A stretch of DNA of 64,000 nt from Curtobacterium pusillum (GTDB lineage Bacteria; Actinomycetota; Actinomycetes; Actinomycetales; Microbacteriaceae): the NCBI RefSeq assembly GCF_007673235.1, contig NZ_VDZH01000006.1, positions 1 to 64,000 on the forward strand. Reading direction: 5' to 3'. The translations under genes and the position numbers were made by a program. The notes under the pieces were generated by a model that ran no database searches, had not been told where the DNA came from, and saw only the letters and a program-made list of their open reading frames with translations. Of this stretch, positions 7,360-15,625 are shown piece by piece (the stretch's first letter is position 1; the number at the start of each line of letters is the position of its first letter).

Positions 7360-9879
7360 TCAGGTCTCCCGGACGACGTCCGACGGGTCCTTGTCCACCC
7401 GCCATCCGCGCCAGGACGGCTGCCGCAGCCGACCGTCCGACGTCCACTCGGCGAACTCGACCTCGCCGACGCGCCTCGGTGTGACCCAGTGCGCGTCCCG
7501 TGCATCGGGTCGTGGGACGTCGACGAACGGCGAGGTCTTCCGTTCCAGGGCGTCGAGGACGGTGCCGATCTCATCGAGGTCCCGGTCGCGGAACCCCGTG
7601 CCGACCTTCCCGATGTACTCGAGCCCGCCGGGCCCCGGCACCCCCAGCAGCAGGGAACCGACGCCACCGGCCCGCCGGCCGCTGCCGGGCTTCCACCCGC
7701 CGACGACCACCTCCTGCGTGGCGTGGTGCTTCAGCTTGAGCCACGCTTCCGAGCGTCGCCCCTCGGCGTACTTCGAGGACCGCTTCTTCGCCACGACCCC
7801 CTCGAGCCCCTGCTCGGCGGAGTCGGACATCGCGCGTGCCAGGTCCCCCTGGTACGCCGGCGGGACGTCGATCGCACCGCCGGGTTCGACGACGGTCTCC
7901 AGGGCCTGCCGCCGAGCGTCGTACCCGAGCCGTGTCAGCTCGTGCCCGTCAGCCTCGAGCACGTCGAAGAGCAACAGACGGACGGGTGTGGTCTCGCGGG
8001 CGGCGTCGACCTCCCGCTTCCGGGTCAGCCCCATGCGGTTCTGGAGCAGCTGGAACGAGGGGCGTCCCCGATCGTCGAGCGCCACGATCTCACCGTCGAA
8101 CACACCGTCCACGCCGGCTCGGTCGCCGAGTTCCTGCAGCTCGGGGTACTGCACCGTCAGGTCGTTGTCGTTGCGGCTGCGGAGCGTGACCGCGCCGTCA
8201 CGGACGGTCGCGAGGGCGCGGATCCCGTCCCACTTCATCTCGAACGCCCAGTCCGCCGGGTCGAGGGTCGGTTCGCCCTTCGCGAGCGAGGCCTGCATGG
8301 TCCGGCGGTCCGCCGGCGCGGTCTCCGAGTCGGCGGCCCGGTCGATGCGCCCCTGCCCGTCGTGCGCGGTGCCGGACCGGGAGGCGCGGCTCGGCTCCGC
8401 CGGTCGGCCACCGTCCGCCAGGCGGTCCGGTTGGTCCTTCGTGCGGTGGATGAGCCAGTTCTTCTCGTCGCCGTCACGACCGCGACCACGCCCTCGGGTG
8501 TGCAGCAGCGCCAGACGGCGAGCGCCGCCGGTCCGACCGTGCAGGGTGACGATGACCTCCTCGCCCTCGCGCCACTTCTCGAGTTCGTACGTGCCGTCGT
8601 CCCAGATCGTGACGGTTCCGCCGCCGTACTCGTCCTTCGGGATCGTGCCCTCGAAGGCGCCGTACTCGAGCGGGTGGTCCTCGGTCTGCACGGCGAGGTG
8701 GTTCTTGCCCGGGTCCGTCGGTTCACCCTTCGGCAGCGCCCAGCTGACCAGGACGCCGTCGTGCTCCAGGCGGAAGTCGTAGTGGTCCCGGGTGGCGTGG
8801 TGCTCCTGGATCACGAATGTCGGGGTGCCGTCCTTCCGCACCGTCGGCGCGTCCTCGGGGACGGGCTCCGGCGTCTTCGACGCGTCGCGCTTCGCGCGGT
8901 AGGCGGCAAGCCGGTCGCGACCCGGCTGCTCGGCCTCGTTCGCCTGTCGGGTCCGGTCGCCGTCCCAGTGACCGTGGTCGTCCCGCCCGACCGCCAACGA
9001 GGCGGAGGCGACCGGGTGCAGGAAGTCCCCCCGTGCCTCCAGGCGTTCCAGGACCTCGTCCAGCGTGAGCTGGGCCAACCCGCGTTCCTCGAGTTCCTTC
9101 CAGGTGCGCGGCGCGGCGACCGTCGGCCGGTCACGGCCGCGCAGCGAGTACGGCGCGATGGTCGTCTTGTTGCCGTTGTTCTGCGACCAGTCGACGAAGA
9201 CCTTGCCGGTGCGTTCGGCGCGGCTCATCGACGACAGCACGAGGTCCGGCATGTCCTGCTCCAGCGCCTTGGCGAGCTCGTGCGCCACCTCGGAGACGTG
9301 CGCGGTCGTCGCGCGGCCGTCCAGCGCGGCGTAGAGGTGGATGCCCTTCGACCCGGAGGTCACCGGGTACGGGTCGAGCCCCATGCCGTGCAGGAGCTCC
9401 CGCGCCGCGACGGCCACCTCGACGCACTCGGGCAGGCCGACGCCGTCCCCGGGGTCGAGGTCGAGCACGAGCCGGTCCGGGTTCTGCTGGCCGCCACGGG
9501 GGCCGAACCGCCACTGCGGCACGTGCAGCTCGAGCGCGGCCTGCTGCGCCATCCACACGAGCGTCGGCAGGTCGTCGACGATCGGGTACTCGTTGTCGTG
9601 CTCGGAGTGGTGGATCGTGTGGTGCCGGACCCAGTCGGGGGCGGAGTCCGGCAGGTTCTTCTCGAAGAACACCTTGCCGTCCACGCCGTTCGCCCACCGC
9701 TTCCGGGTCACCGGACGGTCCTTCACGTGCGGGATCATCCACGGCGCCACCCCCTCGTAGTACTCGATCACGCGTCCCTTGGTCGTGCCGGTCTCGGGGT
9801 AGAGCACCTTGTCGGTGTTCGTCAGCGCCAGGCGGCGGTCCCCCACCAGGACCACGGTCTTTCGTGCCGTCGGACTCAC
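7360..9879 (-). CDS. ligD: ATP-dependent DNA ligase LigD (NHEJ)
   Basis: The multifunctional end-processing ligase of bacterial non-homologous end joining, working with Ku. The 839 residues carry three domains in the mycobacterial order: polymerase/primase (about 10-300, with LTNTDKVLYPETGTTKG and DLDPGDG), phosphoesterase (about 355-460, with HATRDHYDFRLEHDG and EDHPLEYGAFEG holding the catalytic His/Asp/Arg) and ATP-dependent ligase (about 525-830, nucleotidyl Lys549 in EMKWDG, DGEIVALD, then an OB domain ending with WRVDKDPSDV). It starts at GTG 9879, overlapping the SDR stop by four bases (9876-9879). The SDR is therefore translationally coupled ahead of it, and ku diverges from the pair. 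No key residue is missing. Confidence 0.96.
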   Translation of the reverse strand: MSPTARKTVVLVGDRRLALTNTDKVLYPETGTTKGRVIEYYEGVAPWMIPHVKDRPVTRKRWANGVDGKVFFEKNLPDSAPDWVRHHTIHHSEHDNEYPIVDDLPTLVWMAQQAALELHVPQWRFGPRGGQQNPDRLVLDLDPGDGVGLPECVEVAVAARELLHGMGLDPYPVTSGSKGIHLYAALDGRATTAHVSEVAHELAKALEQDMPDLVLSSMSRAERTGKVFVDWSQNNGNKTTIAPYSLRGRDRPTVAAPRTWKELEERGLAQLTLDEVLERLEARGDFLHPVASASLAVGRDDHGHWDGDRTRQANEAEQPGRDRLAAYRAKRDASKTPEPVPEDAPTVRKDGTPTFVIQEHHATRDHYDFRLEHDGVLVSWALPKGEPTDPGKNHLAVQTEDHPLEYGAFEGTIPKDEYGGGTVTIWDDGTYELEKWREGEEVIVTLHGRTGGARRLALLHTRGRGRGRDGDEKNWLIHRTKDQPDRLADGGRPAEPSRASRSGTAHDGQGRIDRAADSETAPADRRTMQASLAKGEPTLDPADWAFEMKWDGIRALATVRDGAVTLRSRNDNDLTVQYPELQELGDRAGVDGVFDGEIVALDDRGRPSFQLLQNRMGLTRKREVDAARETTPVRLLLFDVLEADGHELTRLGYDARRQALETVVEPGGAIDVPPAYQGDLARAMSDSAEQGLEGVVAKKRSSKYAEGRRSEAWLKLKHHATQEVVVGGWKPGSGRRAGGVGSLLLGVPGPGGLEYIGKVGTGFRDRDLDEIGTVLDALERKTSPFVDVPRPDARDAHWVTPRRVGEVEFAEWTSDGRLRQPSWRGWRVDKDPSDVVRET

Positions 9880-10766
9880 AGCGCCACCCCGGTCGCACCG
9901 GCCACGGTGAGGGTCGTGCCGGACGTGTACGACGACTCCGGACCGGCCAGGTAGACGTACGCGCTGCCGAGCTCGACGGGCTGCGCGGGCCGACCGAACG
10001 GGGTGTCCTGGCCGTACGCCGCGATCTCGTCGCCCGGGTAGCTGATCGGTTGGAGCGGCGTCCACACCGGCCCCGGCACCACGGTGTTCGCCCGGATGCC
10101 CTTCGCCGCGAGCTGCCGGGCCAGCCCGTTCGTGTACGTGATGATGGCTGCCTTCGTCGCCGCGTAGTCGATCATGCGGTCCTGCGGCTGGTACGCCGAC
10201 ACCGAACTCGTCGTCACGATCGCGCTGCCGGGGGCCATGTGCGGGACGGCCGCCCGGACCAGCCAGAACAGCGAGTACAGGTTGACCTTCATCGTCCGGT
10301 CGAAGTCCGCGGTCGACTGCTCGGTGACGTCCTCGTGCACCTGCTGGTGGCCGGCGACGAGGACCAGCGCGTCGAGTCCGCCGAGCTCACTCACCGCGTC
10401 GCGGACGAGCGTGTCGCAGAACCCCTCGTCGGTGAGGTCCCCGGGGAGCAGCACGGCCTTCCGCCCGAGGTCGCCCACGACGTCCCGGACGGCCTCGAGG
10501 TCGTCGCGTTCCTCGGGCAGGGCGTTCAGCGCGACGTCGGCCCCTTCCTTCGCCATCGCGATCGCCGCCGCACGCCCGATCCCCGAGTCGGCCCCGGTGA
10601 CGAGCACGCGGTAGCCGGGCATGCGCCCCGTGCCGAGGTACGACGTCTCCCCGTGGTCGGGCTCGGGGTCCATCGCACTCGCCAGCCCGGACCCCTGCTG
10701 CGTCTGTGCTGGGAAGGGTGGGCGCGGGAACTGCGAGCGAGGGTCCTGCTTGTCGAGCTGGCTCAT
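9876..10766 (-). CDS. SDR-family oxidoreductase, coupled to ligD
   Basis: A 296-residue NAD(P)-dependent short-chain dehydrogenase of the longer, stress-protein group related to B. subtilis YhdG/YdaD (general stress protein 39). A disordered leader of about 50 residues (SQFPRPPFPAQTQQGSG) precedes the Rossmann motif TGADSGIGRAAA; other family residues are NVYSLFW-like NLYSLFW, the catalytic Ser in TTSSVSAYQ, YAATKAA and the PGPVWTPLQP loop. It starts at ATG 10766 (MSQLDKQDP). Its stop overlaps the ligD start, so reductase and repair ligase are made from one message. A redox or desiccation-stress role is plausible. The partial SDR at the right end of the window is a close relative. Confidence 0.88.
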   Translation of the reverse strand: MSQLDKQDPRSQFPRPPFPAQTQQGSGLASAMDPEPDHGETSYLGTGRMPGYRVLVTGADSGIGRAAAIAMAKEGADVALNALPEERDDLEAVRDVVGDLGRKAVLLPGDLTDEGFCDTLVRDAVSELGGLDALVLVAGHQQVHEDVTEQSTADFDRTMKVNLYSLFWLVRAAVPHMAPGSAIVTTSSVSAYQPQDRMIDYAATKAAIITYTNGLARQLAAKGIRANTVVPGPVWTPLQPISYPGDEIAAYGQDTPFGRPAQPVELGSAYVYLAGPESSYTSGTTLTVAGATGVAL

Positions 10767-10872
10767 GCGCCCATCGTGCTCGCGCGCCGCCCGCCCCGGT
10801 TCAGTCAAGCGGGAACTGTGGAGAACCCGTCGGCTGCGGGCGCTCCTGTGCAGACACGGGCATCATGTGCCC

Positions 10873-11829
10873 ATGAGGTCGATCTGGAAGGGCTCCATCG
10901 CGTTCGGGCTCGTCAACGTGCCCATCAAGGTCTACGCGGCCACCGAGACCCACGACGTCTCGCTCCACCAGGTCCACGACGAGGACAAGGGCCGCATCCG
11001 GTACAAGCGCGTGTGCGAATTCGGCCACGAGGTCGAGTACGCCGACATCCAGCGCGCCTACGACGACGGCGACAAGACGGTGGTGCTGACGGCGGACGAC
11101 TTCAAGAAGCTCCCCGAGGAGCAGTCCCACGAGATCGAGGTCCTCGAGTTCGTGCCGGTCGAGCAGGTCGATCCGATGATGTTCGAGAAGTCGTACTACC
11201 TCGAGCCCGATTCGCGCTCCCCGAAGGCGTACGTGCTGCTGCGCGAGACCCTGTCGAAGACCGACCGGCTGGCGATCGTGCAGTTCACCCTGCGCCAGAA
11301 GACCCGGCTCGGCGTCCTCCGGGTGAACGACGAGGTCATCCTCCTGCAGGGCCTGCTCTGGGGTGACGAGGTGCGCGCTGCGGACTTCAAGGCCCTCGAC
11401 ACGTCCGTCAAGGTCAGCCCGACCGAGCTGAAGATGTCGTCCTCGCTCGTCGACAGCATGTCGACGGACTTCGACCCCGACCGCTACACCGACTCGTACC
11501 AGGCCGAGCTGCAGCAGCTCATCGACGCGAAGCTCGAGGCCGGCGACGACATCGACACCGAGAAGACCTTTGGTGAACAGACGGACGAGGACGACGAGGG
11601 CGAGGGCGGTGACGTCATCGACCTGATGGCCGCCCTGCGGGCGTCCGTGGACAAGAAGCGGTCTGGAGGCACGGGGTCGCGTTCCCGGAGCGGGTCCGGT
11701 TCCGCGAAGCAGGAGTCCACTGCGGACGAGTCACCGAAGAAGGCACCCGCCAAGAAGGCGCCCGCGAAGAAGACGCCGGCCAAGAAGACCCCGGCGAAGA
11801 AGCCCGCCGCGAAGAAGCAGGCCAGCTAG
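10873..11829 (+). CDS. ku: Ku protein (NHEJ)
   Basis: Homodimeric DNA-end-binding protein that recruits LigD to double-strand breaks. The 318 residues begin MRSIWKGSIAFGLVNVPIKV, the classical Ku start, and contain the bridge/pillar sequences RVCEFGHEVEYADI, KSYYLEPD and LRQKTRLGVLR. After about residue 250 the protein becomes an acidic linker and then a Lys-rich tail of repeated PAKK units (KKAPAKKAPAKKTPAKK), the extended DNA-binding tail known from mycobacterial and other actinobacterial Ku. It starts at ATG 10873 and diverges from the SDR-ligD operon across 106 bases, so the whole NHEJ module can be switched on together. Confidence 0.96.
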   Translation: MRSIWKGSIAFGLVNVPIKVYAATETHDVSLHQVHDEDKGRIRYKRVCEFGHEVEYADIQRAYDDGDKTVVLTADDFKKLPEEQSHEIEVLEFVPVEQVDPMMFEKSYYLEPDSRSPKAYVLLRETLSKTDRLAIVQFTLRQKTRLGVLRVNDEVILLQGLLWGDEVRAADFKALDTSVKVSPTELKMSSSLVDSMSTDFDPDRYTDSYQAELQQLIDAKLEAGDDIDTEKTFGEQTDEDDEGEGGDVIDLMAALRASVDKKRSGGTGSRSRSGSGSAKQESTADESPKKAPAKKAPAKKTPAKKTPAKKPAAKKQAS

Positions 11830-11877
11830 CCGGACCCGCGACACGAGGTTGAAACACGCGTCCGCCAGACTTGACGC

Positions 11878-12501
11878 ATGACTCCAGAAGAGCCTGGGGC
11901 CTTGTCGTCGCCACCCGCGACCGATGGCCCGCCCGTCACCGTCTCCATCACCCGCCTGGTCGAACCCGAACGGATCCCCGACGTCACCCGCTGGGTGCAG
12001 TCCGGCGTGAACCTCGCGAACCGCTACCCCGGCTTCCTCGGCTCCGGGTGGGTGCGATCGCACGCGACGAGCCGCGAGTGGCACATGCTGTACCGGTTCG
12101 CCGACCACGACTCCCTCGCCACGTGGGAGAACTCCGACGACCGGCTGCGGTGGCTCGACCTCGGCCGTGACCTCGTGGTGGAGTCCCGCGTCGAAAAGCG
12201 CACCGGGATCGAGGGCTGGTTCGACGCCCCGGCCGGTGCGCCGGCGTCGAGCGCTCCCCCGCGGTGGAAGCAGGCGGTGAGCATCTGGCTGGGGTTCTTC
12301 CCGGTCAACCTGGTCTTCACGTACCTGGTCGGCTGGCTGGTCCCCGCGTTCGGCCACCTGCCCGTGCTGCCCCGGGTGCTCGTGACGACGCTCGTGCTCA
12401 CCCCCGTCATGACGTTCTGGGTGCTCCCCTTCGTCACCCGGATGATCCGCCCGTGGTTGCTCGCACCCCCGCGCGCCGAGCGGGCGGTGCAGCGCGCCTA
12501 G
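11878..12501 (+). CDS. Antibiotic monooxygenase-domain membrane protein
   Basis: A 207-residue protein. Residues about 18-110 (VSITRLVEPERIPDVTRWVQ, RYPGFLGSGWVRS, WHMLYRFADHDSLATWENS) form an ABM-type ferredoxin-like domain; the C-terminal part has two membrane helices (WLGFFPVNLVFTYLVGWLVP and VLVTTLVLTPVMTFWVLPFV) and a short basic end. This ABM plus two-helix arrangement is a common actinobacterial form of the family. No heme or substrate residues can be assigned, so catalytic function is doubtful. It converges tail to tail with the TetR gene, overlapping it by four bases (12498-12501). Confidence 0.75.
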   Translation: MTPEEPGALSSPPATDGPPVTVSITRLVEPERIPDVTRWVQSGVNLANRYPGFLGSGWVRSHATSREWHMLYRFADHDSLATWENSDDRLRWLDLGRDLVVESRVEKRTGIEGWFDAPAGAPASSAPPRWKQAVSIWLGFFPVNLVFTYLVGWLVPAFGHLPVLPRVLVTTLVLTPVMTFWVLPFVTRMIRPWLLAPPRAERAVQRA

Positions 12502-13082
12502 ACCCGGTCGTGCCCGAGCGCGCTCCAGCCGACCCGGAGCACGTACGGCCGTGCCTCGGTGGCCGACGCCTCGGTCTCGTAGGTCAGCGCGAGCATGGCG
12601 ATCGCGCCGAAGGCGCCGGAGACCCGGGCCCGACGCTCGAGCGACGTGGCGTCGGCGTGCTCCATGTCGATGCCGAACGCGGCGAGGAGCGCCCGGGCGA
12701 CGGGTTCGAGCCGGACGCCGACGTCGTCGCCCCGACGGAGCGTGAACGCGGCGAGGGCGAGTTCCGCCCAGCCGGGTCGGGTGAGTGCGAGGTCCGTGAT
12801 GCCGGCCAGGGCGGCGGCGTCACGGTCGGGTCCGGCGGGGACCTCCGTCACGGCCGCCAGCATCACCTCGGTCTGCGCGGTGCACTGCGCCAGTGCCGCG
12901 TCGACGAGCGATTCCTTGTTCGTGAACCGCGCGAGGATGCCGGCCTTCGAGTACCCGGCCTGGTCCGCGACGGCCTGCACCGCGGTGTCCTTGATCCCAC
13001 GCCGGGCGATGAGCCCGGCGGTGATGTCGAGGACGTCGCGGTCGATCTCCTCGCTGGACGGCCTGCCCCGGCGCGGGGTCAT
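12498..13082 (-). CDS. TetR-family regulator
   Basis: A 194-residue one-component repressor. The HTH is at about residues 25-50 (AVQAVADQAGYSKAGILARFTNKESLVDAAL). The ligand domain is Ala/Leu-rich as usual. ATG 13082 overlaps the stop of the DUF998 gene by four bases (13079-13082), so the two form an operon with the regulator second. A perfect 15-base palindrome (13767-13781) in front of the DUF998 gene is its likely operator, giving autoregulation. The inducer is unknown. Confidence 0.85.
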   Translation of the reverse strand: MTPRRGRPSSEEIDRDVLDITAGLIARRGIKDTAVQAVADQAGYSKAGILARFTNKESLVDAALAQCTAQTEVMLAAVTEVPAGPDRDAAALAGITDLALTRPGWAELALAAFTLRRGDDVGVRLEPVARALLAAFGIDMEHADATSLERRARVSGAFGAIAMLALTYETEASATEARPYVLRVGWSALGHDRV

Positions 13083-13762
13083 CCGCGACCCCGCAGCGAC
13101 GACACCGCCAGGGTCACGCCCGTCATGAGCTCCCACGCCACGATCGTGTACACGGAAGCACGCTCCCACACTCCGTCGGGGAACACGTTGACGACGCTCG
13201 ACGACGAGTCCACCAGGAGCATCACGAGCGACACGATGCCGACGATGCCGAGCACGAGGCTCACGACCCGGTAGGCCCGGGGAGCCCGCAGCGCGGAGGA
13301 CCCGGCGCCTGCCACGATCGCCAGGACGTTGCCGCTCAGGATCGCCACCGCCGCCCCGCTCACGTGCAGCACGATCGCGCCGCTCTCGACGCTCGCCTCG
13401 CTGCCGTGGAACAGCCCGACGAGCATGATGCCGACGAAGTGCAGCGCGGCGAGGACCCCGACCGCCGCCCGGACCCGGCGGGACGCCGACCGGACGAGGA
13501 ACGCGACGAGCACCCCGGCCAGGCCGAACAGGATCCCGTGCCCGATGAACGTCGTGTTCATGACGGCGTGCAGCGGGGAGTCGATCGCCCGGCCCTGGAA
13601 GGACCCGACCTCAGGCACCCCGAGGTCCGAGATGTAGTTCGTCGCGTAGCTGTAGCGCGGGTACGCGGCGGCGGTGACCGCCTCACCCGTCAACCAGCCG
13701 ACGCCGCCGAGGATCCAGAGGAGCGCCGAGAGGCCCGTACCGCGGGTGTCCGTTTTGGTCAT
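13079..13762 (-). CDS. DUF998 family membrane protein
   Basis: A 227-residue integral membrane protein with about six hydrophobic helices. Features typical of DUF998 are the first helix followed by AAYPRYSYATNYISDLG, the small motif FQGRAIDSPLHAVMN and the helix GHGILFGLAGVLVAFLV. It starts at ATG 13762 (MTKTDTRGTG); a longer reading to 13894 has no membrane character. It is the first gene of a two-gene unit with a TetR regulator, and the start codon lies 4 bases from the palindrome at 13767-13781. The function of DUF998 proteins is not known; the regulatory setting suggests a response to a membrane-active or hydrophobic compound. Confidence 0.85.
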   Translation of the reverse strand: MTKTDTRGTGLSALLWILGGVGWLTGEAVTAAAYPRYSYATNYISDLGVPEVGSFQGRAIDSPLHAVMNTTFIGHGILFGLAGVLVAFLVRSASRRVRAAVGVLAALHFVGIMLVGLFHGSEASVESGAIVLHVSGAAVAILSGNVLAIVAGAGSSALRAPRAYRVVSLVLGIVGIVSLVMLLVDSSSSVVNVFPDGVWERASVYTIVAWELMTGVTLAVSSLRGRG

Positions 13763-13766
13763 ACTC

Positions 13767-13781
13767 TGACCATAATGGTCA
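13767..13781. promoter_or_regulatory. Palindromic operator for the TetR/DUF998 unit
   Basis: TGACCATAATGGTCA is a perfect palindrome with 7-base arms and one central base, located 4 bases before the DUF998 start codon. It sits in the only AT-rich part of this junction and also fits a promoter region (TTGACC on the minus strand). The cotranscribed TetR protein is the natural candidate to bind it. Confidence 0.65.
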
Positions 13782-13791
13782 ATCCTGGGGC

Positions 13792-14727
13792 TCAGCCCAG
13801 GACGCTCAGCTGGTCGAGCCGCTCCAGGATCACGCCCTCGCGCAGCGCCCACGGGCAGATCTCCAGCGCAGGCAGGTCGAAGATGTCCAGGCACGCCTCG
13901 GCGACGAGCGCTCCCGGCACCACCTGGTGCGCCCGGCTGGGCGAGACCCCAGGGAGCTCAGCCAGCTCGGCCACGGACATCGTGAGCAGCGACGGCAGCT
14001 TCGCCCGGAGCACGTCGCCGTCGAGGGCGCGCGGCACGAGCGGCCCGGCACCCGACGGCGCGGCGCCGCAGATCCGGGCGATCGACCGGAAGGTCTTCGA
14101 CGTCGCGACGGCACGGTCCGGCCGCCCGGCGCGCAGGAGGAGCCCGGCATCGCGGGCGATCTCGACCCGGATCTCGTGGCGGATCCGGCGGACGTCGTCC
14201 TCGGTGGGGGTCCCGGCGGCGAAGTACGAGCGGGCGAGCCGAGCGGCACCGATCGGCATCGACCACGCCACGTCGGGGGCCTCGTCGCCACCGCCGGCGA
14301 TCTCGAGCGATCCGCCACCGATGTCGAACACCGCAAGTCGACCGGCCGACCAGCCGAACCACCGCCGGACGGCGAGGAACGTCAGGCGCGCTTCGTCCCC
14401 GCCGGAGAGCACGGCGAGCTCGACGCCGGTGGTCGACTCGACGTGGGCCAGGACGGCCTCGGAGTTCACCGCGTCGCGCACCGCGGAGGTCGCGAACGCG
14501 AGCATGTCCTCGCACCCGCGTTCCTCGGCGACGCGGACGGCATCGGCGACGAACGCGGTCAGTGCCTCGACGCCCGCTTCCGTCACCGCACCGGCGTCGT
14601 CGAGGTGCTCGGCGAGCCGCAGCGGCTGCTTGAACGACGACGCCGGCAGCGGCGCCGCGCCGCCGTGGGCGTCGACCACCAGGAGGTGGCCGGTGTTGGA
14701 CCCGATGTCGAGGACTCCCACGCGCAT
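13792..14727 (-). CDS. Ppx/GppA phosphatase-family protein
   Basis: A 311-residue actin-fold phosphatase of the exopolyphosphatase/guanosine pentaphosphatase family. The phosphate-binding loops are [13 protein letters not shown] (6-18) and [10 protein letters not shown] (about 130-139), and [15 protein letters not shown] is the usual catalytic Glu region. At 311 residues it is the short, single-module actinobacterial type (Ppx1/Ppx2-like), lacking a C-terminal HD-type domain. Its substrate may be polyphosphate or pppGpp. The start at ATG 14727 ([11 protein letters not shown]) is standard. It is followed closely by the TetR/DUF998 unit and preceded by ribokinase, from which it is separated by about 40 bases holding a CCTGGAGGC motif. 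Confidence 0.88.
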   Translation of the reverse strand: MRVGVLDIGSNTGHLLVVDAHGGAAPLPASSFKQPLRLAEHLDDAGAVTEAGVEALTAFVADAVRVAEERGCEDMLAFATSAVRDAVNSEAVLAHVESTTGVELAVLSGGDEARLTFLAVRRWFGWSAGRLAVFDIGGGSLEIAGGGDEAPDVAWSMPIGAARLARSYFAAGTPTEDDVRRIRHEIRVEIARDAGLLLRAGRPDRAVATSKTFRSIARICGAAPSGAGPLVPRALDGDVLRAKLPSLLTMSVAELAELPGVSPSRAHQVVPGALVAEACLDIFDLPALEICPWALREGVILERLDQLSVLG

Positions 14728-14767
14728 GCATGCAGAATACCGGCGTGCGAGGGCCTGGAGGCACGTA

Positions 14768-15625
14768 TCACCGGGCCAGGAACGACTCCAGTTCCGCGGT
14801 GGTCGGGTACGACGCCTGTGCGCCCGCCTTCGTCGCGGCGTACGCCCCGACACCGACGGCGAACCGAGCCGCGTCGACGAGGGCGTCCCCCGCCGCGAGC
14901 CGCAGCGCGACCGCACCCATGAACGCATCGCCGCAGCCCGTCGTGTCGACCGGCTCGACCCGCACGGCGTCGATCGACACCGGATCGTCGTCGCCGTCGT
15001 GCACGGTGCAGCCCGCGCCACCCCGGGTCACGATCGACCGCTGGACACCGTGGTCCCCGAGCTCGGCTGCCTCGTGCTCGTTCACCAGCAGCACGTCGGT
15101 CAGTTCGAGGAGCTCGGCCGGCACGGCACCGAACGGGGACAGGTTCGTCAGCACCGTGACGCCCGCGGCACGAGCGGCCCGGGCGGCGGCGAGGACGACG
15201 TCGATCGAGACCTCGAGGCAGAGGCCGAGCACACCGGCGCCCTCGAAGGCATCCGACGGCACGTCCGAAGGCGTCAGCGTGCCGTTCGCGCCGGCGGAGA
15301 TCACGATGGTGTTCTCCCCCGCGCCGTCGACCGTGATGACGGCGGTGCCGGTGGCCACGCCCTCCCGGACGGCGACGTGCGTCGTGTCGACACCCGCCGC
15401 CGCGACGGAGTCGCGGAGCAGTGCACCGTTACCGTCGTCGCCGACCGCACCGATCATGCGCACCGCGCCCCCGAGCCTCCCGGCAGCCACTGCCTGGTTG
15501 GCGGACTTGCCCCCCGGCAGGATGGCGAGGTCGGACCCCTGGAGGGTCTCACCGGGCTTCGGGAAGCGCTCCGTGCGGACCACGAGGTCCGCGTTGAGGC
15601 TCCCCACGACGACGATGCCGGTCAT
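14768..15625 (-). CDS. rbsK: Ribokinase
   Basis: A 285-residue PfkB-family sugar kinase, phosphorylating ribose to ribose 5-phosphate. Signature 1 is [16 protein letters not shown] (39-54), and signature 2 with the catalytic Asp is [12 protein letters not shown] (about 230-241). The size is slightly below the 300-310 residues of E. coli RbsK. ATG 15625 overlaps the MFS stop by four bases (15622-15625). With the nucleoside hydrolase and transporter upstream, it would take the ribose released from nucleosides into the pentose phosphate pool. Specificity for ribose rather than another pentose is inferred from this context. Confidence 0.9.
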   Translation of the reverse strand: MTGIVVVGSLNADLVVRTERFPKPGETLQGSDLAILPGGKSANQAVAAGRLGGAVRMIGAVGDDGNGALLRDSVAAAGVDTTHVAVREGVATGTAVITVDGAGENTIVISAGANGTLTPSDVPSDAFEGAGVLGLCLEVSIDVVLAAARAARAAGVTVLTNLSPFGAVPAELLELTDVLLVNEHEAAELGDHGVQRSIVTRGGAGCTVHDGDDDPVSIDAVRVEPVDTTGCGDAFMGAVALRLAAGDALVDAARFAVGVGAYAATKAGAQASYPTTAELESFLAR

